Assembly (NCBI GenBank): GCA_039182715.1
Contig: JBCDBY010000199.1
Coordinates: 1-8,543, forward strand
Length of the DNA: 8,543 nucleotides
From: JBCDBY01 sp039182715
GTDB taxonomy: Bacteria; Planctomycetota; PLA2
Reading direction: 5' to 3'
Below are positions 1 through 6,634 of the stretch, one piece after another. The position numbers were made by a program, and so were the translations under genes. Under the pieces are notes generated by a model, which was given only the letters and a program-made list of their open reading frames with translations, was not told the origin of the DNA and did no database searches. How positions within the stretch are numbered: the stretch's first letter is position 1; every line of letters starts with the position of its first letter.

Positions 1-15
1 CCTCGTCTTCCCCTT

Positions 16-77
16 CCGGTGATACTGCCTGATACGGTGCCAGGTAAATCCGGTGATACGGTGCCAGGTAAATCCGG
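16..77 (+). repeat. Left-end direct repeat array of the RAYT element
   Basis: Two perfect 23-base copies at 31-53 and 55-77 (unit gatacggtgccaggtaaat plus ccgg, period 24) are preceded by a degenerate partial copy at 16-29. That partial copy matches the same unit but lacks two G residues (ccggtgatactgcc against ccggtgatacggtgcc). The core acggtgccaggtaaatccg recurs in inverted orientation, perfectly, at 1299-1317 and 1353-1371 on the other side of the transposase gene. The array lies downstream of the transposase stop codon. Duplicated short motifs bracketing a single RAYT-type gene suggest recognition sites for that enzyme. The array could extend left of the window. Confidence 0.85.
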
Positions 78-81
78 CGCT

Positions 82-101
82 CGTTCGGACGACGTCGAAC
101 G
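82..101. repeat. Short hairpin next to left repeat array
   Basis: cgttcg (82-87) and cgaacg (96-101) form a 6-bp inverted repeat around an 8-base spacer, extendable by a G-T wobble pair. It lies directly inside the left repeat array, in the stretch between the array and the transposase stop codon (78-212) that otherwise shows nothing recognisable. RAYT proteins recognise imperfect hairpins (REPs) next to a short guide motif, so this is a candidate recognition structure. A hairpin this short can arise by chance in GC-rich DNA. Confidence 0.3.
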
Positions 102-212
102 GACAAGGAACAATCGTCGGATTCAGCGTGCCGAGTTCACGTCGACGACACGAGTCGCAGACCGGTGCTGCGGTCGGGGGAGGCACTCGGGGGTTGTAGA
201 GGGACTGACTTG

Positions 213-1211
213 CTAGACGCCGACGTCCGCGAGGGCGCGACGCATGAGTCGCGAGGTGAGTGCGGCGTAAGCGAAATTGGACTCGAACCGTGCGTAGTGG
301 TCTGCGACGTCGTGCGAGACGGTCCCGCGATGGCGGTTCGTACGCATTGCGATCTCTCGGTGAGAGCAGCCGGAAAGGGATCGCAGCAGCCCCGCCTTGA
401 GGAGTGAGAGGGCACGTCTTAGATTTCGTGGGAAGAGCCTGGAGAGTTCGCGACGGAGCCGTTTCGATCGCTCGAGCACGTCCTCGACGACTCCGGCTGG
501 GCAGACCGGCCGCCACGGGCGCGTTCCATCGGCGAGCCTTGCCTTGCGGATCGTCCACGCGACGACGCGGGGGGTCGCCGCGTGCTTGAGCGCCACCTCC
601 TCCAATTCGTCGTCGTGCCTCCCGCGCATTTGACGCTCGACCCAGCGCACGTGCTCTTCGTCCAGAGAACCGGGAAACGCCTCGTCCATCCGATCATCGA
701 AGGACCAGTCAGCCGGAGTGGCCTCGACCCATGCATCGATCTCGACTCGACGCAACCAGCGCGGCGGCTCGCCGTCTTTCCACCGACGCGCACTCGACCA
801 GGAAGCCGCCGATCGCCGCTCCGCGATGCCGGCGGCTACGGGATTGTCGTGGATGTAGGCGATGACCGTGCGGAGGTAACGCTGTGAGTCGACGGGACGG
901 CTCTTGTACCGCCCACGGAACAGCGGGCCGTCCCGCTTGCGCGTGCGATTGAAGTAGCGCGCGTAGCGGTTCTGGATGCGTTTCATGGCGACGGAGAGTT
1001 CACCCGTGACGCTCCGCACCAGCAGATGGAAGTGTGTCGTCATCAGGCAGTATGCGATCAGTTCGATCCGTTTCGCCCGCACTTCCCGCAGCACGAGCGA
1101 AAGGAAATACCGGCAATCCTCTCGCGTCTCGAAGATGGTGCGTTTGGACACACCTCGATTGAATCCGTGGTGAAACGTGTCCGGGTCGTCGCAACGGGGT
1201 CGGCGTGCCAT
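213..1211 (-). CDS. REP-associated tyrosine transposase (IS200-like Y1/HUH family) with C-terminal extension
   Basis: The 332-aa protein is a single-strand DNA transposase of the Y1/HUH superfamily. Visible family hallmarks are the N-terminal FHHGFNRGVSKRTIF stretch, the metal-binding HUH motif H60-F-H62 in LMTTHFHLLV, the GPLFRGRYKS segment (95-104), and the catalytic-Tyr helix AYIHDNPVAAG, in which Y119 is the likely nucleophile. Residues about 135-332 go well beyond the roughly 150-170 aa catalytic core. They include a helix-turn-helix-like stretch near 280-305 (CSHREIAMRTNRHRGTVSHDV) that may read a duplex repeat. The ATG at 1211 is chosen because GGAGG sits 9 bases upstream and the family N-terminus starts there; the frame stays open upstream only because the flanking repeats happen to lack stops. 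Flanking inverted repeat arrays support a RAYT. The catalytic residues look intact. It sits on the same strand as, and directly downstream of, the radical SAM operon. Confidence 0.93.
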   Translation of the reverse strand: MARRPRCDDPDTFHHGFNRGVSKRTIFETREDCRYFLSLVLREVRAKRIELIAYCLMTTHFHLLVRSVTGELSVAMKRIQNRYARYFNRTRKRDGPLFRGRYKSRPVDSQRYLRTVIAYIHDNPVAAGIAERRSAASWSSARRWKDGEPPRWLRRVEIDAWVEATPADWSFDDRMDEAFPGSLDEEHVRWVERQMRGRHDDELEEVALKHAATPRVVAWTIRKARLADGTRPWRPVCPAGVVEDVLERSKRLRRELSRLFPRNLRRALSLLKAGLLRSLSGCSHREIAMRTNRHRGTVSHDVADHYARFESNFAYAALTSRLMRRALADVGV

Positions 1212-1220
1212 GGAAGCAGT

Positions 1221-1225
1221 CCTCC
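1221..1225 (-). promoter_or_regulatory. Ribosome binding site of the transposase gene
   Basis: On the minus strand GGAGG lies 9 bases upstream of the ATG at 1211. It fixes that start against longer in-frame readings that run back through the repeats. Confidence 0.75.
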
Positions 1226-1252
1226 AAGAAAAATGGGGTCCATACTTCCGTC

Positions 1253-1266
1253 GCGCGAGATCGCGC
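1253..1266. repeat. 14-bp near-palindrome in the transposase leader
   Basis: gcgcga-ga-tcgcgc is a 6-bp inverted repeat with a 2-base centre. It lies between the right repeat array and the transposase ribosome binding site. It could be an operator or a leader hairpin of the transposase gene. Short GC-rich palindromes are common by chance, so function is unproven. I see no convincing -35/-10 pair in this leader. Confidence 0.25.
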
Positions 1267-1283
1267 TTGGTTGCAAAAAATCT

Positions 1284-1376
1284 CGAAAAAACCGACGGCG
1301 GATTTACCTGGCACCGTTCGACGGGCACCGTTCGACGCGAAAAAACCGACGGCGGATTTACCTGGCACCGTACGAC
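1284..1376 (-). repeat. Right-end repeat array of the RAYT element (two inverted copies)
   Basis: Two 39-base copies occur at 1284-1322 and 1338-1376, identical except for gttcgac versus gtacgac near their right ends. Between them is a partial extra copy, gcaccgttcgac at 1325-1336. Each reads cgaaaaaaccgacgg followed by cggatttacctggcaccg on the plus strand. The core is the exact reverse complement of the left array core. On the minus strand each copy ends in a run of six T after a small GC-rich inverted stretch, so the array might also act as a weak terminator for the radical SAM gene. The outer copy contains that gene's stop codon (1358-1360). Confidence 0.85.
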
Positions 1377-2398
1377 CCGTACGACAGGTGGTGGGTGAAG
1401 AGGGACTGGTAGGCTTCGCAGGGGGTCCAGCAGCCGGGGCAGCGGTCCTCTTTCACGGCCTCGCGGGCGGACTTCGACTCGTCGGTGCGCAGGATGGAGG
1501 CGAGGTCGTAGTCGTGGTCGCGCAGGGCGCCGAGGGGGCGGGAGTAGATGCTGCACGGGTAGACCGTGCCCTGCGCGTCGACGAAGGCGCTCGCGCGCAG
1601 GGCCGCGCAGGGGACCGGGGAGCGGCCGGTGTCGAGGAACTGCTCCACTTTCGTCTGGTACGCGCGTTCGAGGACGGAGACCGGATCCCACCCGCGGCGC
1701 GTTTCGGCTCGCAGGACATCGAGAACGGCGCGCGGCGGGCGCGTGCCGGTGCCCTCGTTGCGGTAGTAGTGCCCGCTCTCCATGCCGATATTGAAGTGGA
1801 AGTCGGAGTCCTTCAGGTCCGGGACGACGGCCTTCGCGGCGGCCTTCGTCTCCTCGACGCGATCGTGGTTCTCGGGCAGCAGTGTCATGCCGAAGAAGGC
1901 GCGCACCCGCGGCAGGTTCGCCTCGCGCAGCGCGCGCAAGCCCTCGCACGCCTTCGCGTGCGCGCCCTCGCGCCCCCGCAGCCGGTCGTGCAATTCCGGC
2001 GGTCCGTCGAGGCTCACCGTCACCAGCACCTTGCGCACGCCGCCCTCCACCAGCTGGCGGCAGGCATCCACGGTTCGTTCCGGATACCAACCGGTCGTCG
2101 GGAAGTCGACCAGGTAGAGCCCCGGCATGCGCGTGACGAGCGCATCGAGGATCGCGGGCAGGTCGGGGCGCATGAAGATCTCGCCGCCGCTCAGGTTGAC
2201 CCACGACGTCGCCGGCGCGTGCGCGAAGACGCGCTCCCACTCGTCCGGGCGCAGCTCGTCGGGCGACGGTGTCTTCCAGATCGAGCAGAAGCTGCAGCGC
2301 GTCGGACAGCTGCCGTTCAGGATCAGCGTCAGCTTGTACGGCAACCCGTCGGCCGCCGTGCCGCGTCGCAGCGCCGCCGCTAGTCGCGTGATACGCAC
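1358..2398 (-). CDS. Radical SAM/SPASM protein C, C-terminus set by RAYT repeat
   Basis: A 346-aa cytosolic iron-sulfur enzyme expected to cleave S-adenosylmethionine and start radical chemistry on an unknown substrate. The SAM-cluster motif CPTRCSFC gives C31, C35 and C38. GGE (71-73) is the SAM amino-group motif, and TVSLDGP (127-133) is a typical core strand. A SPASM/twitch-like C-terminus has C264, C282, C320, C323 and C327, consistent with at least one auxiliary cluster. The GTG start at 2398 is chosen over a longer frame because GGAG lies 8 bases upstream and homology-like sequence begins just after it; the overlap with the preceding gene is 19 bases. The last residues, SYGSYGAR, and the TAA stop lie in or against the outer right-end repeat, so the native tail may have been altered by insertion. 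Known relatives modify peptides, proteins or small molecules; the substrate cannot be told from sequence. Confidence 0.9.
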   Translation of the reverse strand: MRITRLAAALRRGTAADGLPYKLTLILNGSCPTRCSFCSIWKTPSPDELRPDEWERVFAHAPATSWVNLSGGEIFMRPDLPAILDALVTRMPGLYLVDFPTTGWYPERTVDACRQLVEGGVRKVLVTVSLDGPPELHDRLRGREGAHAKACEGLRALREANLPRVRAFFGMTLLPENHDRVEETKAAAKAVVPDLKDSDFHFNIGMESGHYYRNEGTGTRPPRAVLDVLRAETRRGWDPVSVLERAYQTKVEQFLDTGRSPVPCAALRASAFVDAQGTVYPCSIYSRPLGALRDHDYDLASILRTDESKSAREAVKEDRCPGCWTPCEAYQSLFTHHLSYGSYGAR

Positions 2399-4464
2399 GT
2401 CGCCAACTCCGACTGGATCTTGCGCAACATCGACTCCGGAAGCTTCACGCCCTCCTTCTTGGCGATCGCCTCGATCGATTCGAGCAGCTTGCGCCCGGTC
2501 TCGAGCGCTTCGGGGTCCTTGAACTCGCGTCCCTCCGAGCACTTGGCGCGCGCCGCGAAGATCATCGACAGGTAGCGGTCGCCGCCCGGTTCGGACGCCG
2601 ACTGACGGTACAGCTCGAAGGAGGCGCGCACGCTGTCCCGATCATACGGCCGCAGGAACCCGCGGTAGTAGAGCGCCTGCGCCTTCAGGAAACTCAGCCC
2701 CGTCGCACCCTTCTCCTCCTGTTGCTGCACGGCCGCCAGAACCTGCGAGAACATGCGCCGCGCGTCGTCGGGCTGCTCCACGCGGATCCGCACGGCGGCC
2801 GCGAAAAGGAGGCGCGCGAAGCGCAGGTCGATATCGACGTTGTACTCGCGGTTCAGGAACTGCAGCGCCCGCATGCCTTCCTGGATGGTGCGCATCATCT
2901 CCGGATTCGCCATATCGGCGAGGCGTGTGCTCAGCTCCGCGATGCGGTCGGCCGCGTGCAGCACCTCTTCCTCGATCACCCGGCCGATGCCGCGCCGCTG
3001 CTGCTCGAACGCGATGCGATACCAGGTGAACGCGAACGAGGCCGACTGGCGCGCCTCGCGCGTGCGACCGAGGGAGTCGAGGAAACGTCCGTACGCGTAG
3101 CTCAGGTCGCCCGCCTCCATCCAGATCTGGATCGGCGTCGCGCCCTTGCCCTGCACGTTGGCCTGGAACTGCCCGTAGAGGCGGTTCGCTTCGCTGTAGT
3201 GAAACTGCGCCTTGTGTCCGTTGCCCCCCTGCATCGCTTCCACCGACTCCTTGGCGTGGAACGAAGCCTCGGCCCAAAGCAGTTCGAAGCTCTTCGGGTT
3301 CACGCGCCGCCACGCGGCGAGGAACGAGGCGTCGTCGTGCCAGTCGCCGATGCGACGGACGGTGAGAGCCGCGAGGGCGATCAGCGCGAACGGGGCGACG
3401 CGCACACCGATCCGCGGCGCCCGCGCGACCAGCTCCCCCACCACGAGTCCGATCGCCATGAGCGGGAGGTAGAGGAAGCGATCCGCCGTCGGGATCTTCA
3501 GCGTGACGAGGATATTGCTGTACGGCACCAGCGCCAGCAGGAACCAGGCGGCGGCCAGCCGCGTCCGGGTCGGACCGCGGAAGACCGCCGCGATCGTCGC
3601 GCCGAGCAGGAGCAGGCCGACGAGCGGCGCGCCGAACCAGGACGTCTGCGCGGCGATGCGCGTATCGACCGTGGAGCCGAACGGGAAGAAGATCGTCGAC
3701 AGGTAGAAGCCGTAGCCCGCCAGCATGGTGCGCACGGCGTTGCCGAACGATCCGTAGAGCGGCTCCGACTGCTGGCTCATGCCGGCGCCGACGACCACCC
3801 CGCGCACGACCAGGAAGAGCAGCACGATGCCCAGTGCCGGCGCCACGGCGCGACCCGCCCGCCCTTTCCACTCGTCGCGCCGCAGGAAGTAGTCCCACGC
3901 CAGCCAGAGTCCCGGCACGACGATCGCCGCTTCCTTGCCGAGCAGCGCCACCACGAGCGCCGCCAGCGCCCAGCCGGTGCGCCGCGCGTCGTAGGCGAGC
4001 ATCGAGACGACGACGAAGAAACCGCAGATCGCATCGCCGAGGGACGAGATCCACGCCGTGACCTCGACCGTCACGGGGTGCAGCCCCCACGCCAGCGCGC
4101 CCAGCGCCGCGCCCGGCAGCGAGCAGCCGGCGCGCAGCAGCAGGAAGACCAGGAGCCCTGCGGCGCCCGCATGGAAAAGCAACGCCACGAAGTGGAACCC
4201 CGCCGGCTGCTTGCCGTAGACGTTCGCGATCAACGCGTAGGTGAACGTCCGGAGCGGACGATAGATGTCCTCCGTCGGGGCGTCGCTCGAAGCCGTCGTG
4301 GCGAGATCATGGAAGAAGCGCGGCGTGTTGCCGAGGTCCTCGATCGCCTCGTTGCGCACCACGAAGCGCGCGTCGTCGTAGAAGAGGAACTCCCCGCGCA
4401 GGGCCGGCGACTGGACCAGCAGCGTGACGAGGAAGACCGCGGTCGCGAGAACGCCGCGGCTCAC
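2380..4464 (-). CDS. TMTC/PMT-like polytopic membrane glycosyltransferase with helical C-terminal domain
   Basis: A 694-aa integral membrane protein resembling bacterial relatives of TMTC/PMT-fold (GT-C) glycosyltransferases, which typically move sugars from polyprenyl-phosphate donors onto acceptors outside the membrane. The N-terminus has a hydrophobic helix (about 7-19), then the loop FLFYDDARFVVRN with D30-D31, the usual GT-C catalytic acidic pair position. YRPLRTFTYAL (68-78), HPVTVEVTAWIS (129-140) and TADRFLYLP (326-334) are family-typical. Several hydrophobic segments fill about 90-370. GDWHDDASFLAAWRRVNPKS (373-392) is the usual link to a soluble C-terminal half. Residues about 395-694 look mostly helical and may be degenerate TPR-like, but I see no clean TPR repeats. 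The GTG start overlaps the preceding stop as GTGA and has GGAG 8 bases upstream. Donor and acceptor are unknown. Confidence 0.82.
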   Translation of the reverse strand: MSRGVLATAVFLVTLLVQSPALRGEFLFYDDARFVVRNEAIEDLGNTPRFFHDLATTASSDAPTEDIYRPLRTFTYALIANVYGKQPAGFHFVALLFHAGAAGLLVFLLLRAGCSLPGAALGALAWGLHPVTVEVTAWISSLGDAICGFFVVVSMLAYDARRTGWALAALVVALLGKEAAIVVPGLWLAWDYFLRRDEWKGRAGRAVAPALGIVLLFLVVRGVVVGAGMSQQSEPLYGSFGNAVRTMLAGYGFYLSTIFFPFGSTVDTRIAAQTSWFGAPLVGLLLLGATIAAVFRGPTRTRLAAAWFLLALVPYSNILVTLKIPTADRFLYLPLMAIGLVVGELVARAPRIGVRVAPFALIALAALTVRRIGDWHDDASFLAAWRRVNPKSFELLWAEASFHAKESVEAMQGGNGHKAQFHYSEANRLYGQFQANVQGKGATPIQIWMEAGDLSYAYGRFLDSLGRTREARQSASFAFTWYRIAFEQQRRGIGRVIEEEVLHAADRIAELSTRLADMANPEMMRTIQEGMRALQFLNREYNVDIDLRFARLLFAAAVRIRVEQPDDARRMFSQVLAAVQQQEEKGATGLSFLKAQALYYRGFLRPYDRDSVRASFELYRQSASEPGGDRYLSMIFAARAKCSEGREFKDPEALETGRKLLESIEAIAKKEGVKLPESMLRKIQSELATCVSRD
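2407..2410 (-). promoter_or_regulatory. Ribosome binding site deciding the GTG start of radical SAM protein C
   Basis: GGAG on the minus strand, inside the end of the membrane glycosyltransferase gene, lies 8 bases upstream of the GTG at 2398. This supports that start over upstream in-frame alternatives and implies translational coupling. Confidence 0.65.
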
Positions 4465-5600
4465 CCCGATCGCTCCGCGCGCGCGAGGGAGAGGCGCGCG
4501 CGTGCCGCGGCCGCCACCTCGTCCACCCCGAGCACGTGCATGCAGACCGGGAGGAGGCAGCGACTCGTCTTGTAGTTGAAGTTCGTGATGCAGGGGCTGC
4601 AGGGCGGCGGCGCGTAGAACGCGCGGCTGTTGGGTCCGAGCGGCCCGTAGAGGCGCGGCGTGTTGGGCCCGTAGAGCGCGACCACCGGCGTGCCGAGCGC
4701 GCCGGCGAGGTGCACCGGGCCGGTGTCGTTCGAGACCAGCACGTGCGCCTCCGCGAGCAGCGACGACAGCGTGTCGAGATCGAGCCGGCCGCTCAGGTCG
4801 ACGACCGGCACGCCGGCGACTTCGACGACCTCGCGCGCCAGCGCCCGCTCGTCACGGGTGCCGGTCACGACCACCTGGGCCCCGCTCTCGACGAGGTTGC
4901 GCGCCAGCAGCCCGAAGCGGCGCGTCGGCCAGCGGCGGCCGATGAAGTTGTCGCCCGAGCCCGGATGCAGCACCGCGATCGGCCGCCCGTCGCGGCGCAG
5001 CGGCGCGCGCCCGCGCGCGACGCCGCCGCCGGGACGGTAGCGCGACGGGTCGACCCCCACGGCGCGCGCGATATCGAGGAAGCCCTCGGCCATGTGCTGG
5101 CCGTCGTCATACGGAACGCGCACGTCCGCCAGCGAGGCGCGATCGAGGCCGGGCGTATCGAACGCGACGACCTGGCGCGCACGGGCGAGGAACAGCATCG
5201 CCTGGCTCGCGCGCACGAACTGCTCCATGTCGAGCGCCAGATCGACCCGATCGCGACGCAGCGTCCAGGTCACGCGGGCGAGGTCACGGATCGCGCCCGG
5301 GATCGGGTCGGCCCGCACGGTCAGCACGCGGTCGACGGCGTCGCGATAGACCGGCTCGTTGCCGGCCAGCGTCACCATCGTGAGCCGCGCGGCGGGGAAT
5401 CGCTGCCGAAGCCGCGCGAGCACCGGTAGAAGCAGCGCCGCGTTGCCGACGCCCCAGAACTTCACCACGACAAGCTCGCGCACGGTTCCGAGCGGACGGT
5501 CGGACGCGCGCCAGTCACGCCACGCGCGCGCCGGACGAAGCAGGCGATGCACGAGGCCGCCGCCCAGCCGGTCGACCAGCTTCGCGGTGCTGAAGCTCAT
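4461..5600 (-). CDS. Glycosyltransferase family 9 (heptosyltransferase-like)
   Basis: A 379-aa cytosolic or membrane-associated enzyme of the GT9 (GT-B fold) family, whose known members add heptose from ADP-heptose during lipopolysaccharide core synthesis. Visible family features are the N-terminal VVVKFWGVGNAALLLPVLARL (44-64 region, related to the usual GlGD...P.L..L), LHPGSG (211-216), RRWPTRRF (222-229), VVTGTRDE (244-251), LSGRLDLDTLSSLL (269-282) and SNDTGPVHLAGALGTPVVAL (290-309), the donor-binding region. A Cys-rich tail (C334, C337, C348, C353) resembles the metal-like or disulfide tail seen in some GT9 proteins. ATG 5600 overlaps the previous stop as ATGA, with GGGGAG (5607-5612) 6 bases upstream. 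It suggests a Gram-negative-type envelope, but the sugar is not certain: this may not be true core heptosylation. It is translationally coupled to genes on both sides. Confidence 0.93.
   Translation of the reverse strand: MSFSTAKLVDRLGGGLVHRLLRPARAWRDWRASDRPLGTVRELVVVKFWGVGNAALLLPVLARLRQRFPAARLTMVTLAGNEPVYRDAVDRVLTVRADPIPGAIRDLARVTWTLRRDRVDLALDMEQFVRASQAMLFLARARQVVAFDTPGLDRASLADVRVPYDDGQHMAEGFLDIARAVGVDPSRYRPGGGVARGRAPLRRDGRPIAVLHPGSGDNFIGRRWPTRRFGLLARNLVESGAQVVVTGTRDERALAREVVEVAGVPVVDLSGRLDLDTLSSLLAEAHVLVSNDTGPVHLAGALGTPVVALYGPNTPRLYGPLGPNSRAFYAPPPCSPCITNFNYKTSRCLLPVCMHVLGVDEVAAAARARLSLARAERSG
4473..4476 (-). promoter_or_regulatory. Ribosome binding site of the membrane glycosyltransferase gene
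   Basis: GGAG on the minus strand, inside the last codons of the GT9 gene, is 8 bases upstream of the GTG at 4464. It decides this non-ATG start, which overlaps the upstream stop codon. Confidence 0.65.
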
Positions 5601-6634
5601 CCGTTGCTCCCCAGCTTGCGGAGCGCGAGGTTGAGCTCGGTGTGGCAGTTCCAGAAGCAGGCGCGACAGCCCTGCAGCGAGGCGCGCGCCGCCTCGTAGG
5701 TCTTCGAACGCCACACCTCGCGCGGATCGCCGCGGGCGACTTCCTGGCGCGCGGCGTTGAGCGGGACGCAGGGGAAGACCGAGCCGTAGCAGTCGACGAC
5801 CAGCGACGTCCGCGGCGCCGCGCACGGCACCGGGTTCGCCTCGCCGCGATAGGCGGCGCCGAAGAGCTGCAGGTAGGCGCGGCTGTTGTCGAGCAGCGGG
5901 TCGCGGCCGGTGCGCGCGAGCAGGCGCGCCAGCACGTCTTCGGTCCTGCCGTTGCTCTCCGCCACCTTGTTGGCCGGGAAATCGTGGATCGGAATGAAGC
6001 CGACGCGGTCCACGCCGATATCGCGCGCACGATCGAGCAGGAGCTCCGCGTCCTCGACGTTGGTTTCGCCCAGCGCGCAGGTGAGCGCGATGCGGAATCG
6101 GCGACGCGGCACCGCGGACAGATGCGCGACGGCGCGCATGACGCGGGCGAACGAGCCGTCGCGTTGCCGGATCCGGTCGTGCGTGGCGGCATCGGGCCCG
6201 TCGAGCGAGATGTTGACCGAGGCGATGCCGGCATCCTGGATGGCGTGCGCGGTGTCGCGCTGCACGAAGGTGCCGTTCGTGTTGAGGTGCATGAGCATGC
6301 CGAGGTCGGCGCCGTGGCGCGCCACCTCGAGCGTGTCCTTGCGCAGCAGCGGCTCGCCGCCGGTGATGCCGACGCCGAGCACGCCGAGGTCGCGGAAGGC
6401 GTCGAGGATGCCCTTGAGTTCCTCCGTGTCGAGCTCGCCCTTGCGGTCCCCTCGCTGCGGCAGGTCGCAGAACTCGCACGCCAGGTCGCAACGATAGGTC
6501 GTGATGAGCGTGCCGAGCAGCGGTCGTGCCTCGCCCTTGCGTACCGCCCAGAGCGTGCGCAGCGCCCGGAAAGGGAAGGCGAGGTCGCCGGCGGCGAGGC
6601 GGCTGCGCAGCAGGTCGAAGTAGAGCCTTCTCAC
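5597..6634 (-). CDS. Radical SAM/SPASM protein B
   Basis: A 345-aa radical SAM enzyme. The cluster motif CDLACEFC gives C49, C53 and C56, and GITGGEPLL (89-97) is the canonical GGEP motif. LNTNGTF (118-124) and NISLDGP (141-147) are typical TIM-barrel strands. The C-terminal third is SPASM-like with C271, C282, C289, C323, C326 and C330 (CRACFWNC at the end), enough to ligate one or two auxiliary [4Fe-4S] clusters. SPASM enzymes include peptide modifiers (PqqE, thioether, cyclophane and epimerase maturases) and anaerobic sulfatase maturases, but I cannot match this to one of them. The GTG start at 6634 overlaps the preceding stop as GTGA with GAGG 8 bases upstream. It is coupled to the GT9 gene by an ATGA overlap, which argues that their activities are needed together. 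Confidence 0.92.
   Translation of the reverse strand: MRRLYFDLLRSRLAAGDLAFPFRALRTLWAVRKGEARPLLGTLITTYRCDLACEFCDLPQRGDRKGELDTEELKGILDAFRDLGVLGVGITGGEPLLRKDTLEVARHGADLGMLMHLNTNGTFVQRDTAHAIQDAGIASVNISLDGPDAATHDRIRQRDGSFARVMRAVAHLSAVPRRRFRIALTCALGETNVEDAELLLDRARDIGVDRVGFIPIHDFPANKVAESNGRTEDVLARLLARTGRDPLLDNSRAYLQLFGAAYRGEANPVPCAAPRTSLVVDCYGSVFPCVPLNAARQEVARGDPREVWRSKTYEAARASLQGCRACFWNCHTELNLALRKLGSNG

Larger units (their letters stand above)
31..1376 (-). mobile_element. RAYT-type (REP-associated tyrosine transposase) element
   Basis: A single Y1/HUH transposase gene (213-1211, minus) is bracketed by inverted arrays of one short motif: two copies at 31-77 and two inverted copies at 1284-1376, with a perfect 19-base common core in all four. 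There is no cargo gene. RAYTs are known to act on short repeats flanking their own gene, and they are usually domesticated or single-copy rather than proliferating like an insertion sequence. Boundaries are taken from the outermost full repeat copies. Family enzymes make single-strand transfers and normally leave no target duplication, so exact ends cannot be fixed here. The right end overlaps the last codons of the neighbouring radical SAM gene. Confidence 0.65.

Noticed and set aside
1..77. Possible CRISPR or tandem-repeat array at the left edge
   Set aside because: Adjacent copies have almost no spacer and match inverted copies across a transposase gene, so they are element end motifs.
1284..1376. 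Right repeats as strong intrinsic terminators of the radical SAM operon
   Set aside because: Each has a T-run on the minus strand, but the preceding stem is only about 3-4 bp. Weak termination is possible, a confident terminator call is not.
213..2240. 675-codon minus-strand open frame running through the transposase gene and on into the antisense-phase of the radical SAM gene
   Set aside because: Only residues from the ATG at 1211 look like a protein family. The upstream part is an Arg/Ala/Pro-rich shadow of the radical SAM gene plus translated repeats, and a ribosome binding site marks 1211.
2722..4575. 617-codon plus-strand open frame opposite the membrane glycosyltransferase
   Set aside because: Composition is extreme in Arg, Glu, Asp and His with no motifs. 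This is the usual antisense shadow of a GC-rich gene, and the opposite strand has clear family features.
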